NCBI RefSeq assembly: GCF_024808665.1
Contig: NZ_JANUBZ010000016.1
Span: 43,501-90,335, forward strand
Direction of reading: 5' to 3'
Length of the DNA: 46,835 nt
Source: Mucilaginibacter empetricola
GTDB lineage: Bacteria > Bacteroidota > Bacteroidia > Sphingobacteriales > Sphingobacteriaceae
In this document: piece after piece, positions 26,905-36,674 of the stretch
Layout of the letters: each line of letters starts with the position of its first letter
How positions within the stretch are numbered: the first letter of the stretch is position 1
The notes under the pieces: generated by a model
Told to the model about the DNA's origin: nothing
What the model saw: only the letters and a program-made list of their open reading frames with translations
The model's database searches: none
Position numbers and translations under genes: made by a program

Positions 26905-27216
26905 TTTTAATTAGAGGGTTTAGATATGCAATATAAAGCGCTGCTGCTGCAAATACAAACCATCATCAATCTTTGCAGGCTTGTTTCGTACCTACGGCAC
27001 GAAAATACCTTTCATTTTTTTTTCTACCAATATTTGATCCCGATGGGATCGATTTGCAATCGGCAAAGCCAGCATAGACATTTCGTTTCCACCTATACAA
27101 TTTTTAACAGCTCCGTTAGAAGCCTGATATTGATAAAAAAGTCCAATATTTGATCCCGATAGGATCGATCTCAAATTATCAAGATTGACATATCGCTCCA
27201 ATTAGTCCATTTTTAA

Positions 27217-27286
27217 CAGCTCCGTTAGGAGCCTAATATTGGTAGAAAAAAAAACGCCCCCATATTTCCGCCCTGTAGGGGCGTAA
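27217..27286. repeat. REP-like module right of the transposase
   Basis: AGCTCCGTTAGGAGCC (27218-27233), a TAATATTGGTAGAAA spacer and CGCCCTGTAGGGGCG (27269-27283). It is the same as the left module apart from a few bases, and in the same orientation. Confidence 0.85.
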
Positions 27287-27344
27287 CATCACCTCCATAT
27301 CCATTATATATACGCCTTTTTTGGGCTCCGTAAATAGGTTTCTA

Positions 27345-27380
27345 AAAGAAATGCGAAGTCTATCGACTTCGCATTTCTTT
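27345..27380. terminator. Strong terminator hairpin downstream of ettA
   Basis: Perfect 16-base arms AAAGAAATGCGAAGTC (27345-27360) and 27365-27380 with a four-base TATC loop. T-rich on both strands, so usable in either direction. It would end ettA transcription on the minus strand. Confidence 0.85.
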
Positions 27381-27387
27381 TTTATCA

Positions 27388-27424
27388 TAAAAAGTCCCCC
27401 CAACCGGGGAAGATTTAGAGGGGC
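27388..27424. repeat. Dispersed C/G-rich repeat abutting the ettA stop codon
   Basis: AAGTCCCCCCAACCGGGG followed by AAGATTTAGAGGGG. On the other strand it reads CCCCTCTAAATC...CCCCGG, a word set I associate with interspersed repeats in Sphingobacteriaceae. Its edge touches the ettA stop (27425-27427). Confidence 0.6.
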
Positions 27425-29107
27425 TTACACAGTCAACTTTTTATATTTTATTCTTTTTGGCGCTACATCACCCAAACGTTTCTTACGGTTCTCTTCATAG
27501 TCGGAGTAATTTCCTTCAAAAAAGTAAACCTGCGAATTACCTTCAAATGCCAGTATGTGTGTACATATCCTGTCTAAAAACCAACGGTCGTGACTGATTA
27601 CCACTGCACAGCCGCCAAAGTTTTCCAAAGCTTCTTCCAGTGCACGCAAAGTATTTACGTCGATATCATTGGTAGGCTCATCCAGCAGCAACACGTTCGA
27701 TCCTTTTTTCAGCGTAATAGACAAATGTACCCGGTTGCGTTCACCGCCTGATAACACACCCACTTTTTTCTGCTGATCAGCACCATTAAAGTTAAAGCGC
27801 GATACATAGGCTCTTGAATTGATTGGCCGGTTGCCAACCATTATGGTTTCCAGACCGCCGGTAACGTTTTCCCAAACAGATTTATTAGGATCAAGGTCAT
27901 CATGCATCTGGTCAACATAACCCAATGCCACAGTTTCGCCAACGCGGAAAGTACCTGTATCGGGCTGATCCTGGCCTGTTATTAACCGGAACAAAGTTGT
28001 TTTACCAGCGCCGTTAGGGCCGATAATACCCACTATACCGGCAGGCGGTAAAGAGAAGCTCAGGTTATCAAACAACAACTTATCGCCATATGATTTACTT
28101 ACGTCGTTTGCTTCAATCACCACATTACCCAAACGCGGACCTGGTGGAATAAACAACTCCAGTTTTTCTTCCCTGTCCTTGGTTTCTTCTGATGCCAATT
28201 TATCATAATTGGATAAACGCGCCTTTGATTTAGCATGACGGCCTTTCGGCCCCATCCTCACCCATTCCAGCTCGCGCTCCAAAGTTTTCTGACGTTTGCT
28301 TTCGGTCTTATCTTCCTGGGCCAAACGTTTCGCTTTCTGATCAAGCCACGATGAATAATTTCCTTTCCATGGGATACCTTCCCCTCTATCCAATTCCAGA
28401 ATCCAGCCGGCCACATTATCCAAAAAGTAACGATCGTGCGTAACGGCTATTACGGTACCCTTATATTGTTTAAGATGTTGCTCCAACCAGTCTATTGATT
28501 CAGCATCCAGGTGGTTGGTTGGCTCATCCAGCAATAAAACATCTGGTTCCTGCAACAGCAAACGGCACAGTGCTACACGACGGCGCTCGCCACCCGATAG
28601 TACCGATATTTTGGTATCCGGATCGGGGCAACGCAATGCATCCATGGCACGTTCCAGCTTAACATCCAGCTCCCAGGCATTTACTGCGTCAATTTTATCC
28701 TGTAGTTCGCCCTGCCGCGTCATCAGCTTATCCATTTTATCGGCATCGCTATAATATTCTTCCAGCCCGAATTTTTCATTGATATCTTCGTACTCCTTTA
28801 ATAAGGATGTAATTTCGGCTACACCTTCTTCTACTACCTCTTTCACTGTTTTTTCAGGATCCAGCTCCGGTTCCTGGCTCAGGTAACCGACGGTATATCC
28901 CGGCGAAAAAACCACCTCACCTATATTCGTTTTATCGATGCCTGCTATTATTTTTAATAATGACGACTTACCGGAGCCATTTAAACCGATAACGCCGATT
29001 TTAGCACCGTAGAAAAAAGACAGGTAAATATTTTTTAAAACTGTTTTTTGGGGAGGATAGACCTTACTAACCCCTGCCATTGAAAATATGATCTTTTCGT
29101 CTGCCAT
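27425..29107 (-). CDS. ettA: Energy-dependent translational throttle ATPase EttA (ABC-F)
   Basis: A 560-residue cytosolic ABC-F protein with two ATPase domains and no membrane segments, close to the length of E. coli EttA. Walker A motifs are GLNGSGKSS (~41-49) and GPNGAGKTT (~349-357). Both Walker B segments read LLLDEPTN, followed by HLD and DID. The P-site tRNA interaction linker lies at about 245-325. EttA binds the ribosomal E site and gates the first elongation step according to ATP/ADP. Single gene, with a strong terminator after it. Confidence 0.94.
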   Translation of the reverse strand: MADEKIIFSMAGVSKVYPPQKTVLKNIYLSFFYGAKIGVIGLNGSGKSSLLKIIAGIDKTNIGEVVFSPGYTVGYLSQEPELDPEKTVKEVVEEGVAEITSLLKEYEDINEKFGLEEYYSDADKMDKLMTRQGELQDKIDAVNAWELDVKLERAMDALRCPDPDTKISVLSGGERRRVALCRLLLQEPDVLLLDEPTNHLDAESIDWLEQHLKQYKGTVIAVTHDRYFLDNVAGWILELDRGEGIPWKGNYSSWLDQKAKRLAQEDKTESKRQKTLERELEWVRMGPKGRHAKSKARLSNYDKLASEETKDREEKLELFIPPGPRLGNVVIEANDVSKSYGDKLLFDNLSFSLPPAGIVGIIGPNGAGKTTLFRLITGQDQPDTGTFRVGETVALGYVDQMHDDLDPNKSVWENVTGGLETIMVGNRPINSRAYVSRFNFNGADQQKKVGVLSGGERNRVHLSITLKKGSNVLLLDEPTNDIDVNTLRALEEALENFGGCAVVISHDRWFLDRICTHILAFEGNSQVYFFEGNYSDYEENRKKRLGDVAPKRIKYKKLTV

Positions 29108-29394
29108 GTGGAATTAAAATTATGAGGAGCAAATATCTGTTATTATGTATAATTTATATCAGGTTAATATATTTTTTTGATTTAAATTCTTATCCTGCCA
29201 TTCGCCTTCCCGTTTATTGGGGAAAGCAAAACGGAAAGGAATTAAAGACATAGCACTTTACTTAATTATTTAACTGCTTTTTGCTTAAAAAGGGTAAAAA
29301 CACCCACTTGTAGTAAAAGATATTGCCTATATCTTTATATAAACTATAATCAGTCAATTTGACTATCAGTTACTTAACCTTAAAACAAATAATT

Positions 29395-30420
29395 ATGAAT
29401 CAGTTTTTTAACCGGATTGGAGGAATAATAGCCTTTTCCTGCATCCTTGCTTCTTTTGTCGGCTGCAAAGGTCCTGCAGCATCAGCCGTTAAAGGCAATT
29501 CCATTTCAGACAGCAGCCTTATCGCCTACAAAAACAGCAAACATTTTTTGTATCTGGGCTTTTTAGTGGCCGATGGCAACGACCCTGTTCCCAGCATCAA
29601 CCCTGCTAATTCACCTGATAGTGTGGATTTCCTGGAATTTTTTGCTGGACGCGATACTACAAAAGCCAATTGGCGCACCGCACAAGCAAAGGGAACAAAG
29701 ATTGTGGTGTGCTATTTCCCTAAATACGCTTATTTTGATGGATCAGTAAATGATCCTGCCACCAAAGTACCGGGATATGTAAATCCGCCGGGCTTTAATC
29801 AAAAAGTCCCTAATGCCAAAAGCACCTACTATCATTGGGCAAAAAACACCTATGAAAGGGATATAGATACAAGCAAACTTAATGGCATTGATATAGATAT
29901 TGAATCCGGAACCTTTGGCGGCGAAGTGCCGCAATCAAATGGCCCCAATTTTTTAACTGCAATTGCCCAATATTACGGCCCCAATTGCACCAAATGTGTG
30001 GTTGCTGCCGGCGGCAAAAAGCCAACTTTTTTTTACGATACTGATGGGTCTGCCAATGATGCTGCCATGTACACCCCCTATCAAAGCAATTATGATTATG
30101 TTGACTTTCAGGCCTACACCACCGGAAACCATGCCTGGTGGGGAGGCGGCACGCAAGGCTTTCCACCGCTTGTTAAAATGTATGGCTTAAATAAGCTCAT
30201 TTTTTTGGTTAATGGCGATAGTTTTGTGCAGGCTAATGGCGTGCAGGTTCCGCCGGGCAGTGATTCGGTTGTAACTGCATCTCTATATAGTTATGCTAAC
30301 TGGGTTAAAACAAATAGCGGTTTAGGTGTAGGCGCTTACAGAATGAGCCGCGATTACAATCACAATCCGCATTTTGCGGTTACCCGAAATGCCATTCAAA
30401 TTATGAACCCCGGCAAGTAG
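29395..30420 (+). CDS. GH18-like glycosidase lipoprotein
   Basis: 341 residues from ATG 29395; the longer reading from 29359 lacks a signal peptide. The lipobox is FVGC, with Cys24 as the lipidated residue. The (beta/alpha)8 domain has NGIDIDIE at 163-170, matching the GH18 DGxDxDxE motif with Asn in the first position and the catalytic Glu170 kept. Later DYVDFQAY is the usual Tyr-bearing strand. Resemblance is stronger to the endo-beta-N-acetylglucosaminidase branch than to large chitinases. Likely faces the periplasm or the cell surface and cuts GlcNAc-containing glycans; the substrate is unproven. Confidence 0.8.
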   Translation: MNQFFNRIGGIIAFSCILASFVGCKGPAASAVKGNSISDSSLIAYKNSKHFLYLGFLVADGNDPVPSINPANSPDSVDFLEFFAGRDTTKANWRTAQAKGTKIVVCYFPKYAYFDGSVNDPATKVPGYVNPPGFNQKVPNAKSTYYHWAKNTYERDIDTSKLNGIDIDIESGTFGGEVPQSNGPNFLTAIAQYYGPNCTKCVVAAGGKKPTFFYDTDGSANDAAMYTPYQSNYDYVDFQAYTTGNHAWWGGGTQGFPPLVKMYGLNKLIFLVNGDSFVQANGVQVPPGSDSVVTASLYSYANWVKTNSGLGVGAYRMSRDYNHNPHFAVTRNAIQIMNPGK

Positions 30421-30433
30421 GCTAATTTATTGC

Positions 30434-30473
30434 ATATAACAAATCAACTATTTAAACAGTTGATTTGTTATAT
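30434..30473. terminator. Hairpin after the GH18-like gene
   Basis: 16-base arms ATATAACAAATCAACT and its exact complement with an eight-base loop, 13 bases after the stop. It is followed by an A run rather than T on this strand, so it may act on the other strand or as a stabilising 3' end. Confidence 0.6.
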
Positions 30474-30570
30474 TAAAAAAAAAACGCAATTTTTAACATT
30501 ATATTTTTCTCCTTTTGCGTATATAAGTTAACAACAATTTAAACGTTAGTGTAACATGTGTTAATGCCGT

Positions 30571-30637
30571 ATTGTCATATAATTGACTAATTTGTCTCAT
30601 ATTGTCACACAAACTGCTAAAAGCTCGTACTGACAAT
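30571..30637. promoter_or_regulatory. Three ATTGTCA words at 30-base steps upstream of clpC
   Basis: ATTGTCA at 30571-30577 and 30601-30607, and TGACAAT at 30631-30637. Spacing of thirty bases is close to three helical turns, so one protein could contact all three on one DNA face. This is a pattern observation; no known regulator is implied. Confidence 0.35.
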
Positions 30638-30891
30638 TAAACTATTGCATCATATTTATATCAAAAAGATAGAAATAGATGATTTTTTTATAAAAGCCAT
30701 TGCAATTGTGCGTTTTATTTGCAAAATTGCTAAACAAAGTTTAAGTTTTTAATATCGCATATCATCTCAATGTCTGCTTTATCCTCAACTTAAAAATTTG
30801 GCAATAATATTGTTGATAAGTGTAAAACAAGTCGTCCTGATTATTAAAACAAATTAATACTTTAGGGCGTTCATAAATCGGAAGGATATAT

Positions 30892-33429
30892 ATGGAAGCT
30901 AAATTTTCGCCGCGGGTTAAGGATGTTATTCAATATAGCAGAGAGGAGGCTTTACGCCTTGGGCATGATTATATTGGCACCGAACACCTATTATTGGGAT
31001 TGATTAGGGATGGAGATGGCGTTGCTATTAAATTATTGAAGGAATTAACTGTTGATACAGCCAAATTAAGACGCTCCGTTGAAGATGCAGTAAAAGGCAC
31101 CATTGGCACCAACGTACATATTGGCAGCATCCCGTTAACCAAGCAGGCTGAAAAAGTATTAAAAATCACCTACCTGGAAGCCAAAATTTTTAAAAGCGAT
31201 GTTATTGGCACCGAGCATTTATTGCTCTCAATTCTTCGTGATGAGGACAATATTGCCTCACAAATATTAATGCAATTCAACGTGAATTACGAAATTTTTA
31301 AGAGCGAAGTAGAATCGCATAAAAATGACGTAACCGATGAAATGCCCGGATCACCAACCGGAGGCGACGATGATTTCAAAGAAGAGGAATCATTCAGTCA
31401 GCCTAAAAAGGTATCTGACATTAAATCAAAAACACCAGTATTGGACAACTTCGGCCGCGATTTAACTAAAGCAGCAGAAGATGGTCGTTTGGATCCAATT
31501 GTTGGTCGTGAAAAAGAAATTGAAAGGGTATCACAGATTCTTTCACGCCGCAAAAAGAACAACCCTATATTAATAGGCGAGCCGGGTGTAGGTAAATCAG
31601 CCATTGCTGAAGGTTTGGCACTGCGCATTGTGCAGCGTAAAGTATCGCGCGTATTGTTCAACAAACGGGTGGTTACACTTGACCTGGCTTCTTTGGTTGC
31701 CGGCACAAAATACCGCGGTCAGTTTGAAGAACGCATGAAAGCGGTAATGAACGAACTGGAAAAATCACCTGATGTAATTTTATTTATTGACGAAATTCAT
31801 ACTATAGTTGGTGCTGGTGGTGCTTCAGGTTCACTTGATGCATCAAATATGTTTAAGCCTGCTTTAGCACGTGGAGAGATCCAATGCATTGGTGCAACTA
31901 CTTTAGATGAATATCGCCAGTATATTGAGAAAGATGGTGCTTTGGATCGCCGTTTCCAAAAGGTAATGGTTGAACCGGCGACGCCTGATGAAACCATTGA
32001 GATACTGAACCGCATTAAAGAGAAATACGAAGAGCACCACGGTGTTACTTATACTCCCGAAGCAATCAATGCCTGCGTTACTTTAACTACCAGGTATATT
32101 ACTGATCGTTTCCTGCCGGATAAAGCTATTGATGCTTTGGACGAATCGGGTTCACGTGTTCACTTAACCAATATCCATGTGCCACAAAACATACTGGATA
32201 TTGAGCAAAAGATTGAGCAGATCAAGATTGAAAAGAACAAGGTAGTCCGCAGTCAGAAATATGAAGAAGCTGCCAAATTACGCGATACTGAAAAACACCT
32301 GCTCGAAGAGCTGGAACAGGCTAAAGCAGTTTGGGAAGCCGAAACAAAATCAAAACGTTATACTGTAACTGAAGATAATGTTGCCGAAGTGGTTTCCATG
32401 ATGACAGGTATCCCTGTTCAGCGTGTTGGCCAGGCCGACAGTCAGAAATTGCTGAACATGGCCGGTACCGTTGGCAGCAAGATCATTGGTCAGGATGAGG
32501 CTATCAAAAAATTAACCCGCGCTATACAACGTACACGTGCCGGATTAAAAGATCCGAAAAAACCTATTGGTTCGTTCATATTCCTTGGTCCTACCGGCGT
32601 TGGTAAAACTGAGCTGGCAAAAGAACTTGCCCGCTTTATGTTCGACACCGAAGATGCGCTGATACAGATTGACATGAGCGAGTACATGGAGAAATTTGCT
32701 GTATCTCGTTTGGTTGGAGCGCCTCCGGGCTATGTGGGTTATGAAGAAGGCGGACAGTTGACCGAAAAAGTACGTCGTAAACCATATGCTGTAATATTAT
32801 TGGATGAAATTGAAAAAGCTCACCCTGATGTATTCAACATTTTGTTACAGGTATTGGATGAAGGTCAGTTAACTGATTCATTAGGCCGCAAGGTTGATTT
32901 TAGAAATACGATCATCATCATGACTTCAAATATTGGTGCACGCCAGTTGAAAGATTTTGGCCAGGGTGTTGGTTTTGCTACCAATGCGAAAAACCTGCAA
33001 GCCGATACACATTCAAGAGGTGTAATTGAAAACGCTTTAAAACGCGCTTTTGCTCCTGAGTTTTTAAATCGTATTGATGACGTAATTGTATTTAACTCTT
33101 TAGGTAAAGAAGAAATATTCAAAATTATTGATATCGAACTGGCTTACCTGTTTAACAGAGTACACCTGTTAGGTTACAAAATTGAATTGACTTTAGCTGC
33201 TAAAGAGTTTATTGCCGATAAAGGATACGATTCGCAATTTGGTGCACGCCCATTAAAACGTGCTATTCAGAAATACCTGGAAGATCCGATTGCTGAAGAA
33301 ATACTAAAAGGTGAATTAACCGAAGGTGATACGATGGAAATTGATTTTGATAAAGAAACCAACGAAATAAAGATCATCGACAAAAATAAAGGCGAAAACA
33401 AAAAGCCGGAAGAAGAAGAAAAAAAATAA
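30892..33429 (+). CDS. clpC: ATP-dependent Clp protease ATP-binding subunit ClpC
   Basis: 845-residue AAA+ unfoldase that feeds substrates to ClpP. Clp_N double repeat (1-145); AAA-1 with Walker A GEPGVGKS (229-236) and Walker B ILFIDE; UVR-type middle segment (about 436-475); AAA-2 with Walker A GPTGVGKT (566-573) and Walker B ILLDE. A VGF loop (GQGVGFAT) stands where ClpP-binding loops occur, which supports pairing with ClpP. The UVR-bearing middle region separates it from ClpB and ClpA. It is a single gene with its own terminator. Confidence 0.96.
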   Translation: MEAKFSPRVKDVIQYSREEALRLGHDYIGTEHLLLGLIRDGDGVAIKLLKELTVDTAKLRRSVEDAVKGTIGTNVHIGSIPLTKQAEKVLKITYLEAKIFKSDVIGTEHLLLSILRDEDNIASQILMQFNVNYEIFKSEVESHKNDVTDEMPGSPTGGDDDFKEEESFSQPKKVSDIKSKTPVLDNFGRDLTKAAEDGRLDPIVGREKEIERVSQILSRRKKNNPILIGEPGVGKSAIAEGLALRIVQRKVSRVLFNKRVVTLDLASLVAGTKYRGQFEERMKAVMNELEKSPDVILFIDEIHTIVGAGGASGSLDASNMFKPALARGEIQCIGATTLDEYRQYIEKDGALDRRFQKVMVEPATPDETIEILNRIKEKYEEHHGVTYTPEAINACVTLTTRYITDRFLPDKAIDALDESGSRVHLTNIHVPQNILDIEQKIEQIKIEKNKVVRSQKYEEAAKLRDTEKHLLEELEQAKAVWEAETKSKRYTVTEDNVAEVVSMMTGIPVQRVGQADSQKLLNMAGTVGSKIIGQDEAIKKLTRAIQRTRAGLKDPKKPIGSFIFLGPTGVGKTELAKELARFMFDTEDALIQIDMSEYMEKFAVSRLVGAPPGYVGYEEGGQLTEKVRRKPYAVILLDEIEKAHPDVFNILLQVLDEGQLTDSLGRKVDFRNTIIIMTSNIGARQLKDFGQGVGFATNAKNLQADTHSRGVIENALKRAFAPEFLNRIDDVIVFNSLGKEEIFKIIDIELAYLFNRVHLLGYKIELTLAAKEFIADKGYDSQFGARPLKRAIQKYLEDPIAEEILKGELTEGDTMEIDFDKETNEIKIIDKNKGENKKPEEEEKK

Positions 33430-33450
33430 TTAGCTTCTTTTTATAAAGAT

Positions 33451-33482
33451 AAAGCCCGCCATGACAAAACATGGCGGGCTTT
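33451..33482 (+). terminator. Rho-independent terminator of clpC
   Basis: Arms AAAGCCCGCCATG (33451-33463) and CATGGCGGGCTTT (33470-33482) with a six-base loop, followed by GCTTTTTG. It lies 21 bases after the clpC stop. Confidence 0.92.
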
Positions 33483-33740
33483 GCTTTTTGTATGTTCAAA
33501 CATAAAATGAATATGCTACCACTCTTTTAGCACAAAACCGCCAGCTGATGAAATTAATCAATAACTTATTAAAGACGACTATTGATTAACAAACCCGTTA
33601 AAACACCTTTTTTTTACGTAAAACTACGTATGTAAATAGGGTAAAAACACGGTGCAGTGCTGAGCTACTAAATATTATTTTTACGAATATTAAAACCCGG
33701 TTAATTAGTTCCGGGGCGTACCTAAACCTTATCACCTTGT

Positions 33741-33772
33741 AAAACCGCACCGAAGAAATTTGGGGCGGTTTT
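33741..33772. terminator. Terminator-like hairpin downstream of the aldo/keto reductase
   Basis: Arms AAAACCGC (33741-33748) and GCGGTTTT (33765-33772), extended by a further CC/GG pairing. It would end the minus-strand gene at 33808 and is T-rich on both sides. Confidence 0.7.
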
Positions 33773-33807
33773 GTAGTTTTAATGCGTTAGGATAACCAGC
33801 TATATTA

Positions 33808-34830
33808 TCAATCCCTCTTTTCCACCCTATCATAAAAACCGCCGAAAGAGTTTACTTTAACTCCTTCTTCCCTAAAAAAATCTCCGGGGAAACCTAATTG
33901 GATAGCACTTACTTCATCCAGCTTTTGCAGATGCTCCTGGGTAAGGCTAACATCAATTGTTTTAAGGTTATCTTCCAGCTGACTTACCTTGGTGGCGCCC
34001 ACAATAGGAATAGATGAAAAGCCTTGTGCTCTTGTCCATTGCAAGGCAACATTCCCAGGTGATACACCCAATTCGTCAGCAATACTTATTACCGTTTTAG
34101 TGATGTTGGTGCTGCGGTCATTTAATCGGTTACTTTCCGGCTTTATTCTCCCCTGCTCGCCGCGGATATATTTACCGGTTAAAGCACCGCCACCTAAAGG
34201 CGCCCAGGGCGTAACTGTCATTCCGAAATGTTTGGCCATTGGTATTAATTCGCGCTCGGGTGTGCGGGCTATTAAACTGTATTCAACCTGCAGGGCTATA
34301 AATTGGCTCCAGCCCATCAGTTCGGCTAAGGTATTGCCTTTGGCTACCATCCAGGCCGGGGTATCGCTTATGGCTGCATAGTTAACTTTCCCCTGTCGTA
34401 TCAAATCATCTAAGCCTCGCAGTACCTCGTCAATCGGGGTTAAATCATCCCAAATATGCAGGTAAAGCACATCAATAAAATCAGTTTTTAAACGCTTAAG
34501 ACTTTCCTCAACACTGCGCATCATGTTTTTGCGGTTATTGCCCGATGCATTGGGATTGGTGGTATTGTCTTTCAGGGAATATTTAGTAGCCAGTACAAAA
34601 TAATCACGATCGTGATTGCTCATATAATCGCCTATAATTTTTTCGCTGGTGCCCAGTTTATAAACATTGGCCGTATCCAGAAAATTGCCGCCCGCTTCGG
34701 CAAAAGTATCCATAATTTTAAAACTGGTTTCTTTATCAGCACCCCAGCCTGCTTCGGTTCCAAAGCCCATCGTGCCCAGGCATAGTTCCGAAACTTTAAG
34801 GCCCGAACGGCCCAGTAGTTTATATTTCAT
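33808..34830 (-). CDS. Aldo/keto reductase
   Basis: 340-residue NADPH-dependent oxidoreductase of the AKR fold. The tetrad is visible in order: Asp in FLDTANVY with Tyr in the same segment, Lys in LATKYSL, and His in YLHIWD. The C-terminal GATKVSQLEDNL segment is the cofactor phosphate-binding loop. Substrate is unknown; the sequence is of the broad YghZ/AKR11-13 kind. Single gene. Confidence 0.92.
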   Translation of the reverse strand: MKYKLLGRSGLKVSELCLGTMGFGTEAGWGADKETSFKIMDTFAEAGGNFLDTANVYKLGTSEKIIGDYMSNHDRDYFVLATKYSLKDNTTNPNASGNNRKNMMRSVEESLKRLKTDFIDVLYLHIWDDLTPIDEVLRGLDDLIRQGKVNYAAISDTPAWMVAKGNTLAELMGWSQFIALQVEYSLIARTPERELIPMAKHFGMTVTPWAPLGGGALTGKYIRGEQGRIKPESNRLNDRSTNITKTVISIADELGVSPGNVALQWTRAQGFSSIPIVGATKVSQLEDNLKTIDVSLTQEHLQKLDEVSAIQLGFPGDFFREEGVKVNSFGGFYDRVEKRD

Positions 34831-35057
34831 AAGTTGATGTTTTTAACGTCGAAGATTTTTTATTCACCCAAATTTAGCCGAATTTGTTTGTTTTTAGCAA
34901 ACTCGCAGCAATCATCGAAACTACGCTCATTTTGGAAGGTTGGTTGTCAATTCTATCCGCTTCATAAAAATTTCCTGATAGTTTATATTTCACCACTATT
35001 AGTTTAGCTACAAGCTTTTAAACATTATTTGTTAGCTTTAAATATAAATACCTGCTT

Positions 35058-36674
35058 ATGTTTAAATACCGCTACTTTTTTGTGTTCCTTTTGCTTGTGC
35101 ATAGTATGGCCTATGGGCAAAAGCCGATTACTGAGCCCGGTGCTCCGGTAATAGTAAATCAGGATACGGTATTCGAATTTTATACCGGGCAGGGTATTTT
35201 TACAGCCAAAGAGCGGGCATCTATTATAAGTAAGCGTTTAAAAAAACTTGTTGCTCAATTAGATTTTAACGCCGATTCCCTGGTCATAAAAAACGATTCC
35301 GCTATATCAGCCATCACTTACAAATCTGATCTGGTTTTAGCCATTACCAACCGGGATGCAGCCGCTTCGGAACTGGACCGGCCACAGTTGGCAGCTAATT
35401 ACCTCGCTATACTTAAAAAAAAGTTGAGTAATACTTTCGAAAGCAACAGCATTAAAGAAGAGATTATAAACATACTCGAAACCATTGCAGTTATAGCAGT
35501 TTTATTAATACTGATATGGGTAGTTAACCGCTTATTCAGGATACTTAAAGTAAGAGTGCTCAAATCATGGCAAAGCCGCTTAACTAAACTGGGCGAAAAA
35601 GGCGCTCCCATTGGTTATGCCGATCGGCTGTTGCCCATAGTTACCAATCTGCTTCGTGCTGCCCGGATACTCATTATTATTGTGCTGATTTACCTGGCCT
35701 TACCCGTAACCTTTTTAATTTTCCCGTGGACAAAGCCTATCGCCTCACAACTACTTAGTTATGTTATAGATCCTCTGGAAGATATTTTTAAAGCTGTTAT
35801 TCATTACATACCCAAGCTGCTTACTATAACCGTTATTTATTTATGTACCAAGTATCTGATCAAGCTAGTCAAATTTATTGCTACCGAAATTGAACAAGGT
35901 TCATTCACCATCAATAAGTTTTATCCGGATTGGGCCATCCCCACTTTTAATATCATACGGGTATTGTTATATGCCTTTATGTTTGTGGTGATTTTCCCCT
36001 ATCTGCCGGGCTCTGATTCAAAAATATTTCAGGGCGTTACCGTTTTTTTGGGCGTGTTATTTTCTTTCGGATCGTCATCAGCCATATCAAATATGGTTGC
36101 CGGTTTGGTGCTTACTTATATGCGTCCGTTTAAAATTGGCGACAGGGTAAAAGTTGGAGATGTAACGGGTGATGTTATTGAGAAAAACCTGTTGATTACC
36201 CGCATACGAACTGTAAAGAATGAGGATATTACCGTTCCTAATTCGACCATATTGGGTGGCGCAACTGTAAATTACACCTCATCATCACAAAATCCTGGTC
36301 TTATTTTACATACCAGCATTACCATTGGCTACGATGCTCCATGGAAAACGATACATGAGCTGATGATTAACGCTGCGTTGGCTACCGAAGGGATACTGCA
36401 CGAACCCAGGCCTTTTGTTTATCAAACAGATTTAAACGATTTTAATGTGACTTATCAAATAAATGCGTACACCAGGCATTCGCACAAAATGGCCAATTTG
36501 TATTCGTTACTGCACCGAAATATTCAGGATAAGTTTAATGAGGCTGGAATGGAAATTATGTCACCACATTTCACGGCGCTGCGCGATGGAAACTCCATAC
36601 AAATACCGGATGATTATATATCAAAAGATTATAAAAAGCCTGGCTTTAAAGTCGAAAAAGAAAGTGAAAATTAA
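35058..36674 (+). CDS. Mechanosensitive ion channel protein, MscS family
   Basis: 538-residue inner-membrane channel: signal peptide (1-20), a periplasmic domain to about 135, five or so membrane helices between 140 and 345, and the MscS beta domain. The pore-lining helix is in GVLFSFGSSSAISNMVAGLVL and the MscS domain contains PFKIGDRVKVGD and EDITVPNS. It opens under membrane tension in osmotic downshock. Its TAA overlaps the stop of the convergent desaturase gene within the palindrome TTAA. Confidence 0.93.
   Translation: MFKYRYFFVFLLLVHSMAYGQKPITEPGAPVIVNQDTVFEFYTGQGIFTAKERASIISKRLKKLVAQLDFNADSLVIKNDSAISAITYKSDLVLAITNRDAAASELDRPQLAANYLAILKKKLSNTFESNSIKEEIINILETIAVIAVLLILIWVVNRLFRILKVRVLKSWQSRLTKLGEKGAPIGYADRLLPIVTNLLRAARILIIIVLIYLALPVTFLIFPWTKPIASQLLSYVIDPLEDIFKAVIHYIPKLLTITVIYLCTKYLIKLVKFIATEIEQGSFTINKFYPDWAIPTFNIIRVLLYAFMFVVIFPYLPGSDSKIFQGVTVFLGVLFSFGSSSAISNMVAGLVLTYMRPFKIGDRVKVGDVTGDVIEKNLLITRIRTVKNEDITVPNSTILGGATVNYTSSSQNPGLILHTSITIGYDAPWKTIHELMINAALATEGILHEPRPFVYQTDLNDFNVTYQINAYTRHSHKMANLYSLLHRNIQDKFNEAGMEIMSPHFTALRDGNSIQIPDDYISKDYKKPGFKVEKESEN

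Larger units (their letters stand above)
26905..27424. other. Palindrome-rich intergenic region
   Basis: 520 bases without a convincing gene. From left to right it holds a CGTACCTACGGCACG-type palindrome (about 26987-27001), TTGATCCCGATGGGATCG (27033-27050), an AGCTCCGTTAGAAGCC copy (27109-27124), TTGATCCCGATAGGATCG (27150-27167), the full two-hairpin module (27217-27286), a strong terminator (27345-27380) and a dispersed C/G repeat (27388-27424). An open frame at 26926-27153 only crosses these hairpins. Confidence 0.8.
30421..30891. other. Intergenic region upstream of clpC with spaced ATTGTCA words
   Basis: 471 bases, A+T-rich, no supported gene. A perfect 16-base stem (30434-30449 with 30458-30473) follows the GH18 gene. 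Then ATTGTCA at 30571 and 30601 and its inverse TGACAAT at 30631 are spaced exactly 30 bases apart. The clpC promoter must lie here, but I cannot fix it. Confidence 0.6.
33430..33807. other. Intergenic region between clpC and the aldo/keto reductase gene
   Basis: 378 bases between convergent genes. It contains the clpC terminator and, near its right end, the reductase terminator at 33741-33772. Between them are about 250 A+T-rich bases in which I see no gene or clear signal. Confidence 0.7.

Noticed and set aside
26926..27153. 75-residue plus-strand open frame
   Set aside because: It only crosses palindromic repeats; composition and lack of a plausible start context speak against a gene.
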